From assembly GCA_030704765.1 (NCBI GenBank), contig JAUYDD010000186.1, positions 1 to 29,854 of the forward strand: DNA of 29,854 nucleotides. Direction: 5' to 3'. The stretch comes from Nanobdellota archaeon. GTDB lineage: Archaea > Nanobdellota > Nanobdellia > Pacearchaeales > GW2011-AR1. Under the pieces are notes generated by a model. That model had not been told where the DNA came from. It did no database searches and worked only from the letters and a program-made list of their open reading frames with translations. The position numbers were made by a program, and so were the translations under genes. Below, one piece after another: positions 1 to 7,525 of this stretch; position 1 is the first letter of the stretch; the number at the start of each line of letters is the position of its first letter.

Positions 1-2
1 TA

Positions 3-110
3 AGTGCTACAAAAGAGGAAAATATGTTTCATGAGGCAAAAATGAAGTTTTGGATTTATAATAAAATTAGAGAAGCTACAAAATTTAATAATCAGATTAG
101 AGAAAACTAA
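3..110 (+). CDS. C-terminal fragment of an unknown gene (5' end outside window)
   Basis: Frame 3 is open from the window edge to a TAA at 108-110 and encodes 35 residues ending in a charged, probably helical tail (key stretch MKFWIYNKIREATKFNNQ). I do not recognise it. The same frame stays open after the TAA for another 44 codons, to a TAA at about 243. A different frame reads MIRGHATQQWASKG across 115-159, so the true C-terminus could be altered by a frameshift. The composition is less AT-rich than the flanking spacer, which favours coding. Confidence is limited by the truncation. Confidence 0.4.
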   Translation, partial: SATKEENMFHEAKMKFWIYNKIREATKFNNQIREN

Positions 111-189
111 GGCAATGATAAGGGGTCATGCAACACAGCAATGGGCAAGCAAAGGTTAAGAAGTGGTGAAAAAGATTACAAATCCTGCA

Positions 190-212
190 GATTTCCCAAA
201 TTTATAGGGAAA
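190..212. other. Short inverted repeat between genes
   Basis: ATTTCCC and GGGAAAT form a perfect 7-bp inverted repeat around a 9-nt AT loop, between the upstream partial gene and the gene starting at 270. It could be the 3' hairpin of the upstream transcript. No T-run follows, so a terminator role is only a guess. Confidence 0.3.
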
Positions 213-269
213 TGTTCAACTACTGAAATCAACAGCAATCTTTAAAAACCTTTATTTATATTTAGATTT

Positions 270-671
270 ATGAAAATAATAGGATTTAACCTTTCAAAGG
301 TTTTAGCTGAAAAAAAAGAGAAAGCACCAGAAAGAGTGCAGATTAATCAAAATATTGATATAAAGAATATTGTTAAAGAAAAAATACCTATTTCTCAAAA
401 TGAGATATTAGTTTTGAGTTTTAGTTTTACAATTAGTTATTCTGGAGATTATGCTAAGATTGAGTTTGTAGGAAATATTTTACTTATGCCTGAAAAAGAC
501 GAATTAAAGAATTTCTTAAAATCCTGGAAAGACAAAAAGATTCCTGATGAAGCAAGGCCTCCCTTATTTAATTTTATTATGAACAAGTGCAATATCAAAG
601 CTTTGACACTAGCTGATGATTTAGGCTTACCCTCGCATATTCCAATGCCCAGAATAGAACCAGAAAAATAA
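270..671 (+). CDS. Conserved hypothetical protein (133 aa)
   Basis: A soluble alpha/beta protein of 133 residues with no signal peptide or membrane segment. It starts MKIIGFNLSK and carries a central beta-rich stretch (residues about 46-72, ending EFVGNILLMPEK). A basic helix follows (about 78-90), then PLFNFIMNKCNIKAL and a short proline-rich tail. From memory this layout recurs in Woesearchaeota/Pacearchaeota genomes, but I know no function. The outline loosely recalls small SecB-like beta/alpha chaperones, which is speculation. The start is supported by CTTTAAAAACC about 25 nt upstream, fitting a leaderless archaeal transcript. It converges on the metallophosphoesterase, with 3 nt between the two stops. 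Confidence 0.8.
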   Translation: MKIIGFNLSKVLAEKKEKAPERVQINQNIDIKNIVKEKIPISQNEILVLSFSFTISYSGDYAKIEFVGNILLMPEKDELKNFLKSWKDKKIPDEARPPLFNFIMNKCNIKALTLADDLGLPSHIPMPRIEPEK

Positions 672-674
672 TAA

Positions 675-1409
675 TTAGACTAATTCTTTCAACTTTCCAA
701 AATTATATTCTTTATTATCTTTATTATCATAAATAATCACCTTAAATTTAAGTAAAAACTTTCTATCAATGATAAAAAAATCTTTATCCTCATGCATATC
801 TTTATTTTTTAAGTCATAGCCTGGAAAAACAGGTGAAAAACTTGGTAAAACATAGGCTATTTTATTTTTCCAGATTCCTGTTAAAAAACATTTAAATTTT
901 TCATTCTTATATTCATCACTCAAACTTAAAGCAGGATGTAAATGTCCTAAAAAAATAATTTTTGATTTTGATATAACCTTTTTATCTATTAATCTGTCTC
1001 CATGTAGGAATAAAGCTCCACATTCAAAAAAATAATCTTTTAGTCCTATTTCCACTTTTTTTAATATAGGCATTAATAAACTATCATGATTTCCCTTTAT
1101 TATTACTATTTCTTTAACTTTTTTCCCTAAATATCTAATAATATCAAGTACATATCTCCATTCATTATTAGTTATTTCTCCAAATTCATGTTTTAAATCA
1201 CCTAAAATAACTATTTTATCAAGATTTATTTTTTTTAATTTTATTTCATTGAATATTCTTTCAAACTTTTCAATGATTTCATTATAGTATATTTTAGGTA
1301 ATATTTCTTTTTCACCTAAGTGCAAATCTCCTATTACAAGTGTATTTCCAATAATAAGCGAATCTTCTAAAAATATGACTTTTTTGTTTATATTATCAAA
1401 TCTTTCCAT
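675..1409 (-). CDS. SbcD/Mre11-related archaeal metallophosphoesterase
   Basis: A calcineurin-like metallophosphoesterase of 244 residues. All metal-binding motifs are visible in order: GDLHLG (D28, H30), GDLKHE (D71), GNHD (N107-D109), LHGD (136-138) and GHLH (155-158). It lacks the capping and Rad50-binding regions of true Mre11, and its length fits the small archaeal SbcD-related family. The likely role is hydrolysis of a phosphodiester in nucleic acid or a nucleotide; the substrate is unknown. It lies downstream of the lhr helicase on the same strand. Bacterial Lhr proteins are often encoded beside a metallophosphoesterase, so a shared DNA-repair role is a reasonable inference. The 184-nt gap holds the two repeat arrays described separately. 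The C-terminal 40 residues are lysine-rich and less conserved in appearance. Confidence 0.88.
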   Translation of the reverse strand: MERFDNINKKVIFLEDSLIIGNTLVIGDLHLGEKEILPKIYYNEIIEKFERIFNEIKLKKINLDKIVILGDLKHEFGEITNNEWRYVLDIIRYLGKKVKEIVIIKGNHDSLLMPILKKVEIGLKDYFFECGALFLHGDRLIDKKVISKSKIIFLGHLHPALSLSDEYKNEKFKCFLTGIWKNKIAYVLPSFSPVFPGYDLKNKDMHEDKDFFIIDRKFLLKFKVIIYDNKDNKEYNFGKLKELV

Positions 1410-1467
1410 TATTTAATTAAAAATAATGCTTTTAATAATATTGCCCTTAATAATATTGATAAATAAA

Positions 1468-1514
1468 AGAGTTGTTTGTGTGTTTGTTTGTTGTAAACAG
1501 ACAAACCAACAGAG
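1468..1514. repeat. A-type repeat cluster upstream of the metallophosphoesterase
   Basis: The spacer contains ACAGACAAACCAACAG (1497-1512), a 16-mer also present in gene A (4776-4791). The core CCAACAG (1506-1512) has a degenerate copy TAAACAG exactly 12 bp earlier (1494-1500). TGTTTGTTTGTTG-like copies in the opposite orientation lie at 1470-1493. The cluster sits 60-105 bp upstream of the metallophosphoesterase start, a position suited to a regulator or architectural site. Confidence 0.55.
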
Positions 1515-1543
1515 GTTTTAGATAAAAATGCCAATAAAACACT

Positions 1544-1577
1544 TGTTTAAACAACTGTTCCAACACCTGTTCAAACA
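1544..1577. repeat. B-type iteron array: three copies at 12-bp spacing
   Basis: TGTTTAAACA (1544-1553), TGTTCCAACA (1556-1565) and TGTTCAAACA (1568-1577) follow one another with exact 12-bp periodicity, 16 bp beyond the lhr stop codon. The same decamer is repeated inside gene B (5847-6482) and upstream of it. This looks like a protein-binding array; gene B's winged-helix product is the natural candidate binder (inference). Confidence 0.6.
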
Positions 1578-1592
1578 CTTAAAAACAAGAAT

Positions 1593-4196
1593 TTAAACTT
1601 TATTATTTATCTCTTCAATTATCGCTTTATGCATCCTTTTCATGAATTCTATCTTATCTTCGATTTTGAGTAAATCAGAATATCCCTGTAAAACTAGGTT
1701 TAGTGCAAAAGGGCTAGGAAGATTAGTATGAATCCTTTCAATATTAATTATTCCATCATCTATCATTTTTACAATAAGTTTGGCATTATATTTATCCATC
1801 AAATCTTCCAATACTTCTCTTCTAGCTTCTTTTAAAATAGGAAAATCCTTTGAAATCTTATTTATTGCTGATAATAAAAAAAATGACTTCATTTGTTGTT
1901 TTCCAACAGATTTTTTATGGCCTTTGTAGTTCCTGAGAATCATAAGAGCCCTAGCAGCACAATGCCTGAATCTTCTTTTTAATATTTCACTTTTAAAAAT
2001 AGCTTCATCTAATATTTTATCCATGTTTTCTGGCTTTATAAGTTTTAAAGCTTCATCTATAGGCAGTTTTTCACCAGCAAAATAAAAACCATTATCATTG
2101 ATTCCGATTTCTATATCTCTACCTACCTTTTGAGCCATAAGATATCCCAGGGCTCTAGAAAGAGCGTCGTTGACTCTTCTTCCAAACAAAGAATGAAAAA
2201 TAACATAATTTTTCTCCCCTTTATAGAATTCTATTAATAATCTTTTATCATGGGGTATTTTAGAAAATTTGTACTGTTCATAAAAATAATTATAAATTGA
2301 TTTTGAAACACTATCTGAAATATAACAATAATCTTTGATAAATTCCTTTATTTTTTCTTCTGTTGAATTCCTTTCAAACATATTATTTATCTGTCTTCTG
2401 AATTTCTGTATTTCCATAGCACTATCAAAGGATAAAGGCAGCATTTCTGAAAACCAAGAAGGTATGGTGGGATTTCTTTTAATTCCCGGCTTTACATAAG
2501 CTCTCATACCTCTGGCATACATGAACTGGTATTTCTTGCCCCCTAATACAAATACATCTCCTGGTTTCATTTTTTCAAAAAAACTTTCATCAACAACTCC
2601 TATTTTAAAGTCTTTTTTTTCACCTTTTCCAATAACAACAGTTATAAAACTTTCTTCAGGAATAGTGCCTATATTTGTAAGATAAATTACTCTAGCCATC
2701 TTACCCCTTTTACCAATTTGCTTAGTTTTTACATCATACCATATTTTTGCATAAACATTCCTATGTTCTAAGGCGTATTCTCCAGATAAATAAGAAATAA
2801 CAGATAGGAAATCTTCTCTAGTAAGGTCTGAATAGCAATAACTTTTTCGAATAACTTTAAACATTTCATTTATATCCCAGATTTTTTGTATGCACATTCC
2901 AAATATTTGCTGTGCTAATACATCCAGGCAGTTTTTTGGTATGTGTATATTATCTATTTTTCTTTCTACACATTCCTTATTTAAAATAGAGCATTCAACA
3001 AGATCGTCTCTATCTAACACAACAAACCTGCCTTTAGATATATCATGTATTTTATGTCCGCTTCTGCCGATTCTTTGCAATGCTCTAGCTGAGCTTTTTG
3101 GGCTTCCAAGAAGTATAACTAAGTCAATATATCCTATATCAATACCTAGTTCTAAGCTAGTTGATGTTACAACAACCTTTAATTCTCCTTTGCGTAACCT
3201 ATCCTCTATATCAAATCTATGTTCTTTAGATAAACTAGAATGATGAGCACCTATGTTTTCTACATAGTTTTGTGGAAACATTTCTTTTAAATGATTAATT
3301 ACACGTTCAGTAGCAGCTCTTGTATTTGTGAATATGACAGTTGTTTTATGGTTTTGTATAAGTTTATCTATAAGGTTATACATAGAAGAATGCATTTCCT
3401 GGCTGTTTGTATCAATAAGGTCAGTAACTCCACTTAAAACCTCGCAATCTATTTTTTTATAAGAACTGACATCTGCAATATAGCAGTTTCTGCTTTCATC
3501 AGAACCCACTAAAAAATTCGCTACTTTTTCAATAGGAGAGACTGTTGCAGAAAGCCCGATTCGTATAGGAGTTATTTTACTTATATTTTCTAATCTTTCT
3601 AATGATAATGATTGGTATACTCCTCTTTTATTTCCGAGAGAATGTATTTCATCAATTATTACAAACTCAACACTGTAAAAAAGATCAATAAGCCTTTTAC
3701 TAGTCAAGCATATTGCTAAGCTTTCTGGAGTAGTAATGAATATATGCGGAACTTCCTTAAGCATCTTTGATTTTTCTTTGGTTTCAGTATCCCCGGTCCT
3801 GACGCTTACTCTTATTTTTTGTAATTCAATACCTTTTTTTCCAGCTATTATATATATCTCTTCAAGGGGCCTTATGAGGTTTATAAAAATATCATTGTTT
3901 AAAGCTTTCAAAGGCGACGAATAAATACAATAGACCTTATTTTCAAGCTCTTTTTTTTTAGCTAATATTACTAAGTAGTTTAATATAGCAAGAAAGCTAG
4001 TCAAGGTTTTGCCACTTCCAGTAGGAGCAGATATTAGGATATTTTTTCTTTCAAATACATTCATGACACCATACAATTGGCTTTCTGAAAATTCATTGAA
4101 TCTGAAAAAGAACCATTCTTTGACTAAAGGGTCTAGTATTTCAATCAATTCTTCAGCTTTCCTTTTCTCTGCTTTAATAAATTTCTGGCTATTCAT
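1593..4196 (-). CDS. lhr: Lhr-type large superfamily 2 DNA/RNA helicase
   Basis: A DExH helicase of 867 residues, matching archaeal Lhr in length and order. Visible motifs: Walker A APTGSGKT (57-64), motif Ia SSPLKAL (93-99), TPESL (156-160), DEIH (182-185), SAT (216-218), motif IV IFTNTRAATERV (288-299), motif V TSTSLELGIDIG (344-355) and motif VI QRIGRSGH (374-381). Beyond residue 400 come the winged-helix and Lhr-specific C-terminal regions, including VFVLGGKKYQF typical of the Lhr beta-barrel. Lhr proteins are ATP-dependent 3'-5' helicases linked to replication-coupled repair. The neighbouring metallophosphoesterase supports a repair context. It is divergent from the small winged-helix gene at 4247, with 50 nt between starts. 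A TATA-like stretch in that gap could serve it. Confidence 0.93.
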   Translation of the reverse strand: MNSQKFIKAEKRKAEELIEILDPLVKEWFFFRFNEFSESQLYGVMNVFERKNILISAPTGSGKTLTSFLAILNYLVILAKKKELENKVYCIYSSPLKALNNDIFINLIRPLEEIYIIAGKKGIELQKIRVSVRTGDTETKEKSKMLKEVPHIFITTPESLAICLTSKRLIDLFYSVEFVIIDEIHSLGNKRGVYQSLSLERLENISKITPIRIGLSATVSPIEKVANFLVGSDESRNCYIADVSSYKKIDCEVLSGVTDLIDTNSQEMHSSMYNLIDKLIQNHKTTVIFTNTRAATERVINHLKEMFPQNYVENIGAHHSSLSKEHRFDIEDRLRKGELKVVVTSTSLELGIDIGYIDLVILLGSPKSSARALQRIGRSGHKIHDISKGRFVVLDRDDLVECSILNKECVERKIDNIHIPKNCLDVLAQQIFGMCIQKIWDINEMFKVIRKSYCYSDLTREDFLSVISYLSGEYALEHRNVYAKIWYDVKTKQIGKRGKMARVIYLTNIGTIPEESFITVVIGKGEKKDFKIGVVDESFFEKMKPGDVFVLGGKKYQFMYARGMRAYVKPGIKRNPTIPSWFSEMLPLSFDSAMEIQKFRRQINNMFERNSTEEKIKEFIKDYCYISDSVSKSIYNYFYEQYKFSKIPHDKRLLIEFYKGEKNYVIFHSLFGRRVNDALSRALGYLMAQKVGRDIEIGINDNGFYFAGEKLPIDEALKLIKPENMDKILDEAIFKSEILKRRFRHCAARALMILRNYKGHKKSVGKQQMKSFFLLSAINKISKDFPILKEARREVLEDLMDKYNAKLIVKMIDDGIINIERIHTNLPSPFALNLVLQGYSDLLKIEDKIEFMKRMHKAIIEEINNKV

Positions 4197-4246
4197 AGTG
4201 CATGAATAATCAACATCTTTAAAAACTTATATAATCATCATATTTT
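4197..4246. promoter_or_regulatory. Divergent promoter region between lhr and the small winged-helix gene
   Basis: Fifty bases separate two opposed ATGs. CTTTAAAAAC (4217-4226) is centred 25 nt before the plus-strand ATG, the expected TATA distance for a leaderless archaeal mRNA. CTTATATAAT (4226-4235), read on the other strand as ATTATATAAG, lies about 34 nt from the lhr ATG. The two promoters overlap, so mutual exclusion or co-regulation is possible. Confidence 0.55.
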
Positions 4247-4516
4247 ATGAGGCTCTCTAACAATAAAAAAGAAAAGATTTCTGAACAAATTTTATCTTAT
4301 TTATATCATTCTTTTCCAAAAGAGCCATTTACAGCAGAAATAGCACGCGAAATTGTAAGAGATGAAGAATTTGTTAAGCGCATCCTCTTTGATTTAAAAG
4401 AAAAGAACCTAGTCGTAGCTGTTAGAAAAAATAAAATCGGAATACCTTTTTCTAGAAGAGTAAGATGGACTTTAACAAGCCGAGTCTATGATATCTACCA
4501 TACTAAATCTTTATAA
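4247..4516 (+). CDS. Small winged-helix DNA-binding protein (89 aa)
   Basis: A basic 89-residue protein that reads as one winged helix-turn-helix. Helix 1 is about 8-21 (EKISEQILSYLYHSF). Helices 2 and 3 are about 27-52 (FTAEIAREIV, then EEFVKRILFDLKEKNLV). A wing follows (VVAVRKNKIGI), then a basic end (FSRRVRWTLTSRVYDIY). Single-domain wHTH proteins of this kind are common archaeal transcription factors; no target can be read from sequence. It is divergent from lhr and 43 nt upstream of gene A on the same strand. Confidence 0.8.
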   Translation: MRLSNNKKEKISEQILSYLYHSFPKEPFTAEIAREIVRDEEFVKRILFDLKEKNLVVAVRKNKIGIPFSRRVRWTLTSRVYDIYHTKSL

Positions 4517-4559
4517 TTAGTCCATATAAATTTATATATCTAAAAGCAAGCATAATTTA

Positions 4560-5312
4560 ATGGAAAATACCTCTATAAAGAATGCTTTTTATAAAGTTAA
4601 AGACGATATACTTAATCTTCAGTATGAATTAGATTCTTTAAAATCTGAGCTGTCGGATATAAGAAACCTTTTAGAGAGCCTTCATGATTCTATTGTATCT
4701 ATTAAATACGAAAGAAATTATGAAAAGGACCATCCAACAGATATAAATAAAAATCCAACGTTAGATAGATATCCAACAGACAAACCAACAGTTCCACAGG
4801 AAATAAAGGGGTTAAAAGACCCAAATATATTATTTTCTACAGGAAATAAAGGGGTTCCAACAGACAGACAGACAAACCAACAGACAGTCCAACAAACCGA
4901 AAATGAGTTTTTTAAGCCTTATAAACCTGAAAAATACCTATCGACTAATTCTAATAACGCTCCAACTATAGAGGAGGATATTTTAAAGGCAAACTATATA
5001 TTAGATTCTCTCGATAATCTAAAAAAAGAAATAAGGCAAAAATTCAAGAATTTAACAAGCCAAGAAATGATTGTTTTTTCAGCTATTTACGAACTAGAGG
5101 AAAAAGATCCTCCAAAATGTAGTTATCTTATAATAGCTTCACTACTTCAATTAAGCGAAAGTTCTATAAGAGATTATGTAGGAAAAATGATTAAAAAAGG
5201 AATTCCAATAAAAAAACATAAGATTAATAATAAAAAAGTCTTATTATCTATCTCTCCAGAACTCAAAAAAATCGCTAAATTATCTACAATAATTCAATTA
5301 AGAGAATTATAA
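4560..5312 (+). CDS. Gene A: coiled-coil / repeat-rich linker / winged-helix protein
   Basis: A 250-residue protein in three parts. Residues 8-50 form a heptad-rich coiled coil. Residues about 52-135 are a disordered linker rich in Pro, Thr, Gln and Asn (YPTDKPTVPQ, then TDRQTNQQTVQQTEN). Residues 160-235 read as a winged helix (LTSQEMIVFSAIYEL, then LLQLSESSIRDYVGKMIKK and a basic wing). The start follows TTTATATATC at -25. The linker DNA contains six CCAACAG/CCAACAA units, two pairs at exact 12-bp spacing, and an 18-bp direct repeat read in two frames, so the DNA itself may be selected. Gene B downstream is convergent and has the same architecture. A dimeric or oligomeric DNA-binding protein that recognises sites in its own gene is my inference; a transcription factor, nucleoid protein or segregation protein would all fit. 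Confidence 0.82.
   Translation: MENTSIKNAFYKVKDDILNLQYELDSLKSELSDIRNLLESLHDSIVSIKYERNYEKDHPTDINKNPTLDRYPTDKPTVPQEIKGLKDPNILFSTGNKGVPTDRQTNQQTVQQTENEFFKPYKPEKYLSTNSNNAPTIEEDILKANYILDSLDNLKKEIRQKFKNLTSQEMIVFSAIYELEEKDPPKCSYLIIASLLQLSESSIRDYVGKMIKKGIPIKKHKINNKKVLLSISPELKKIAKLSTIIQLREL
4734..4895 (+). repeat. A-type repeat array inside gene A
   Basis: CCAACAG occurs at 4734, 4773, 4785, 4857 and 4877, and CCAACAA at 4889. The 4773/4785 and 4877/4889 pairs are 12 bp apart. ACAGGAAATAAAGGGGTT is repeated perfectly at 4796-4813 and 4839-4856, a shift of 43 bp that puts the copies in different reading frames. The array lies wholly in the region encoding the disordered linker. Confidence 0.7.
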
Positions 5313-5846
5313 CCTTTTTATTGTCTTTTTAAGGCTTAAAGTGCCTATTTTTTATTTACATCAGAACTTTATTTTTCAAAAGTTCATCATAATTATACAC
5401 CTAAAAAATATCATTCTAATTAAAAATGGTATTTTTTATTTCGGTGTAACGATTTAAATACTTTTTATTTTATAAATAATATTTAGTCTATTCATCCATA
5501 GATTTAATAGACCCTAATTTTTGAAAATTTGAGGTTTTTAAGCGTTAATTACCTAAAATAAAATTTTTCCATTAATTCTATTTTTAATATTTTTTTTAGG
5601 TTTATCTCTCACCTCCAAAATAAAAGATCTAATTTATCTATATATTTTGTTCTCTCTTTTTGATGATAGATAGTGTTTTCCTCACTTTTTGAATAAAAAT
5701 AAGAGTTTTTTTCATGTTTTTTCCTATGATTAACTCTCACTTTTCCACTTTTTTGCGTTTTTTTCATGTTTTTTTAATAAAAATCCTAAAAAAATTATGA
5801 TTTTTTGTATTTTACCTCACTTTTCTTAATTTTTATTATTTTTCAT
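5313..5846. other. AT-rich intergenic region between convergent genes A and B
   Basis: 534 bases without a credible ORF. It holds a hairpin near 5404-5436 (AAAAAATATCATT pairing with AATGGTATTTTTT, one mismatch), suited to terminating gene A. ACCTAAAA (from 5549) and TTTTAGGT (near 5603) are a second inverted pair. TTTTTTCATGTTTTTT-like tracts recur near 5708 and 5760, and CCTCACTTTT recurs near 5681 and 5814. Nothing else is recognisable. Confidence 0.5.
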
Positions 5847-6482
5847 TTAATAATCTTGATTTTCATTATTTTCATCAGACCTATACTGTCTGTTAGCTTT
5901 TTCTTTTATTTTCCTTGATTTTAATAATATCTCCTTTACTTTTTCAGGGATATACACTCTTTTCCTATTATTTTCACCTATTATCTCTTCAATCAATCCT
6001 TCGCTTTTTTGTCTAATAGTATTTATTTGTCCCCTAATGGTAGCCTTATCTTTTCCAAGCATAGCTGCAAGATCTTCATATGAAAGTTTCATTTCAGAAT
6101 TTAATAATATAAAGATAATAGCACGTTCTGTTGCTGTTAAATTATCTAAAAATACTGTTTGAACAGCTGTTTGAACACCGTTTAAAACACCAACAGCTGC
6201 TGTTTGTTTTGAAAACACTGTTTGTTTCTGTTTAAACAAAGGTCTTTCCGAAACAATAGAAAGGATGTTCTTTAGATTTTCGACTTCTTCTTTTATAGAA
6301 GACAAATCCCCTTGTAGTTCTAAAATCTGATCTCTTAAATTCTCATCTTGGGTGTTTAAATGCTTGATCCAGGTAGTTAAACTGTTTACATCCTGTTTGA
6401 CACTGTTGAAACCTGTTTGAACAGCCTCTTTTAATGCGTCAACTTCGTGTTTTTCAGCCTTTTTTGAAAAAAATCCTAACAT
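5847..6482 (-). CDS. Gene B: coiled-coil / repeat-rich linker / winged-helix protein
   Basis: A 211-residue protein read from the ATG at 6482. A longer frame reaches 6635, but TATAAATAAA at 6501-6510 sits about 24 nt before the 6482 ATG and MLGFFSKKAEKHEV is a sensible N-terminus. Residues 12-75 form a coiled coil (IKHLNTQDENLRDQI, LSSIKEEVENLKNIL). Residues 78-112 are a V/Q/T-rich linker (GVQTAVQTV). Residues 113-180 form a winged helix (LTATERAIIFILL, LSYEDLAAMLGKDKATIRGQ, basic wing RKRVYIP). The tail is polar and acidic. Two repeat arrays of CTGTTTGAACA-like units lie inside the gene, and palindromic copies lie upstream. It is a paralogue in layout of gene A. Site-specific DNA binding is likely; autoregulation or a chromosome-organising role is inference. 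Confidence 0.82.
   Translation of the reverse strand: MLGFFSKKAEKHEVDALKEAVQTGFNSVKQDVNSLTTWIKHLNTQDENLRDQILELQGDLSSIKEEVENLKNILSIVSERPLFKQKQTVFSKQTAAVGVLNGVQTAVQTVFLDNLTATERAIIFILLNSEMKLSYEDLAAMLGKDKATIRGQINTIRQKSEGLIEEIIGENNRKRVYIPEKVKEILLKSRKIKEKANRQYRSDENNENQDY
6155..6238. repeat. B-type repeat array in the gene B linker
   Basis: On the plus strand CTGTTTGAACA occurs at 6155-6165 and 6167-6177, followed by CGTTTAAAACA at 6179-6189, a strict 12-bp period. Further CTGTTTGTTT and CTGTTTAAACA units start at 6218 and 6228. The region encodes residues 81-109, the V/Q/T-rich linker. Confidence 0.65.
6382..6424. repeat. B-type repeat array in the gene B coiled-coil region
   Basis: Plus-strand CTGTT units start at 6382, 6393, 6403 and 6413, spaced 11, 10 and 10 bp. 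The last is the full palindromic form CTGTTTGAACAG. The period is close to one helical turn and unrelated to the 7-residue coiled-coil period, which argues that DNA rather than protein sequence sets it. Confidence 0.55.
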
Positions 6483-7004
6483 GAATAAAATAAGAATCAC
6501 TTTATTTATAAATGTTTTGGTTATTAAGAAGCATATTTCATATAAATATAATTTATCATCGATAAAATATAGATATAATAATCCAACAGATCTAAATAAT
6601 TTAAGAAGTTTTTTGGTTTTCTGTTGTTTAAACACTTATAAACAGCCAAAAATACTTTAATTAAGCTGTTTGTTTAAATTTAAACAACTTAAAATAAATA
6701 ATAATACTGACAAAAAATAGCATTATTTAATATAAACTTATTAAAAACTTGTTATAATAAACTCCATTCCATATTTACATAAATTAACACGTTTTTAATT
6801 AATATTTACACTACATAATTAAGCAAAAAATAGTTAAAAAATTAACAAAAATCAATATAATTATGAAAATAACATAAAAATTGTTAATTTATTTAGTTTT
6901 TTTAAAATTAAAAAATATTGAAATAATAAGATTTATATATAGTCAGAGATTATAACATTTAGTATAAACATTTTTTACAATCCTAGGTAAAACTAGCTAT
7001 TTTC
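6483..7004. promoter_or_regulatory. Upstream region of gene B with A- and B-type sites
   Basis: ATCCAACAGATCTAAATA (6581-6598) matches 17 of 18 bases of a stretch inside gene A (4732-4749). TGTTTAAACA is at 6625-6634. An 18-bp perfect palindrome TTGTTTAAATTTAAACAA is at 6670-6687. These sites lie 100-205 bp upstream of the gene B start. The remainder to 7004 is AT-rich with no credible ORF and must contain the promoter of the gene at 7005; AGTATAAACA at 6961-6970 is a possible TATA box. Confidence 0.55.
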
Positions 7005-7322
7005 ATGAAACTAAAGTTAAAAAAACAACTAAATTGGAAATATTTAAATAAAGGGGCGATAGCAGGAGTAATATTAGTGATCTTATCTTTTTTCATTAGT
7101 TTAGTGCCTTGTAAAAAACAAATAGGTACAGGATTATGCACACTACCAAATCCATTTTTAGCCCTTACATCGTTGACTGATATTTACTATGGTATATCTA
7201 ATAATCCCCTATTAGCTCTTATATTACAATTTCTTATACCTATATTGTTAAGTTTGCTCCTGCCTTTTATTTTTAAAAAAACAGAAAAAAAAGAAAAAGT
7301 AATTGATTTAACTAAAAAATAA
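7005..7322 (+). CDS. Small two-pass membrane protein (105 aa)
   Basis: A basic N-terminus (MKLKLKKQLNWKYLNKG) precedes a first hydrophobic helix at about 18-35 (AGVILVILSFFISLVP). A short loop follows with two cysteines (CKKQIGTGLC), which could form a disulfide outside the membrane. A second hydrophobic stretch is at about 67-90. The tail is lysine-rich, so both termini are predicted inside. No family is recognised. It is a stand-alone gene between the gene B promoter and an RNA element. A hairpin of the repeated 3' type follows the stop directly. Confidence 0.68.
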   Translation: MKLKLKKQLNWKYLNKGAIAGVILVILSFFISLVPCKKQIGTGLCTLPNPFLALTSLTDIYYGISNNPLLALILQFLIPILLSLLLPFIFKKTEKKEKVIDLTKK

Positions 7323-7325
7323 ATG

Positions 7326-7362
7326 ACAAAACTTTCGCTTAATGCTAAAAAGTTTTTACATA
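7326..7362 (+). terminator. 3' hairpin repeat, copy 1
   Basis: AAAACTT and AAGTTTTT flank a GC-richer loop just after the stop codon at 7322. The same hairpin with a shared tail follows three more plus-strand genes (9662, 10256 and 11006), so it is probably a transcription end or 3'-UTR element. Confidence 0.45.
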
Positions 7363-7452
7363 GTAATAAAAGCTATCTGGGGAAAAAGAAGGAAAAATAA
7401 AGCTTGATATAAAAAAGAGGTGATTTATATATTAATAATTAGATATCTATTT

Positions 7453-7462
7453 GTTCGCACAA
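7453..7462 (+). repeat. GTTCGCACAA motif, left arm
   Basis: GTTCGCACAA here and its exact inverted copy TTGTGCGAAC at 7691-7700 bracket the RNA element at 7526-7685. A third exact copy is at 14052-14061, next to the XerA-type gene, and a one-mismatch copy (TTATGCGAAC) is at 8171-8180. The motif is GC-rich for this sequence, so chance recurrence is unlikely. Confidence 0.5.
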
Positions 7463-7525
7463 GCTATTCTAACAAAGTTAGATATTAAAAATTTTATATA
7501 ATCAACTATAAAAATTTATTTAATG

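Noticed and set aside
7323..7400. A 25-codon ORF directly after the membrane-protein gene
   Set aside because: It covers the repeated 3' hairpin and has low-complexity lysine-rich sequence; a terminator explains it better.
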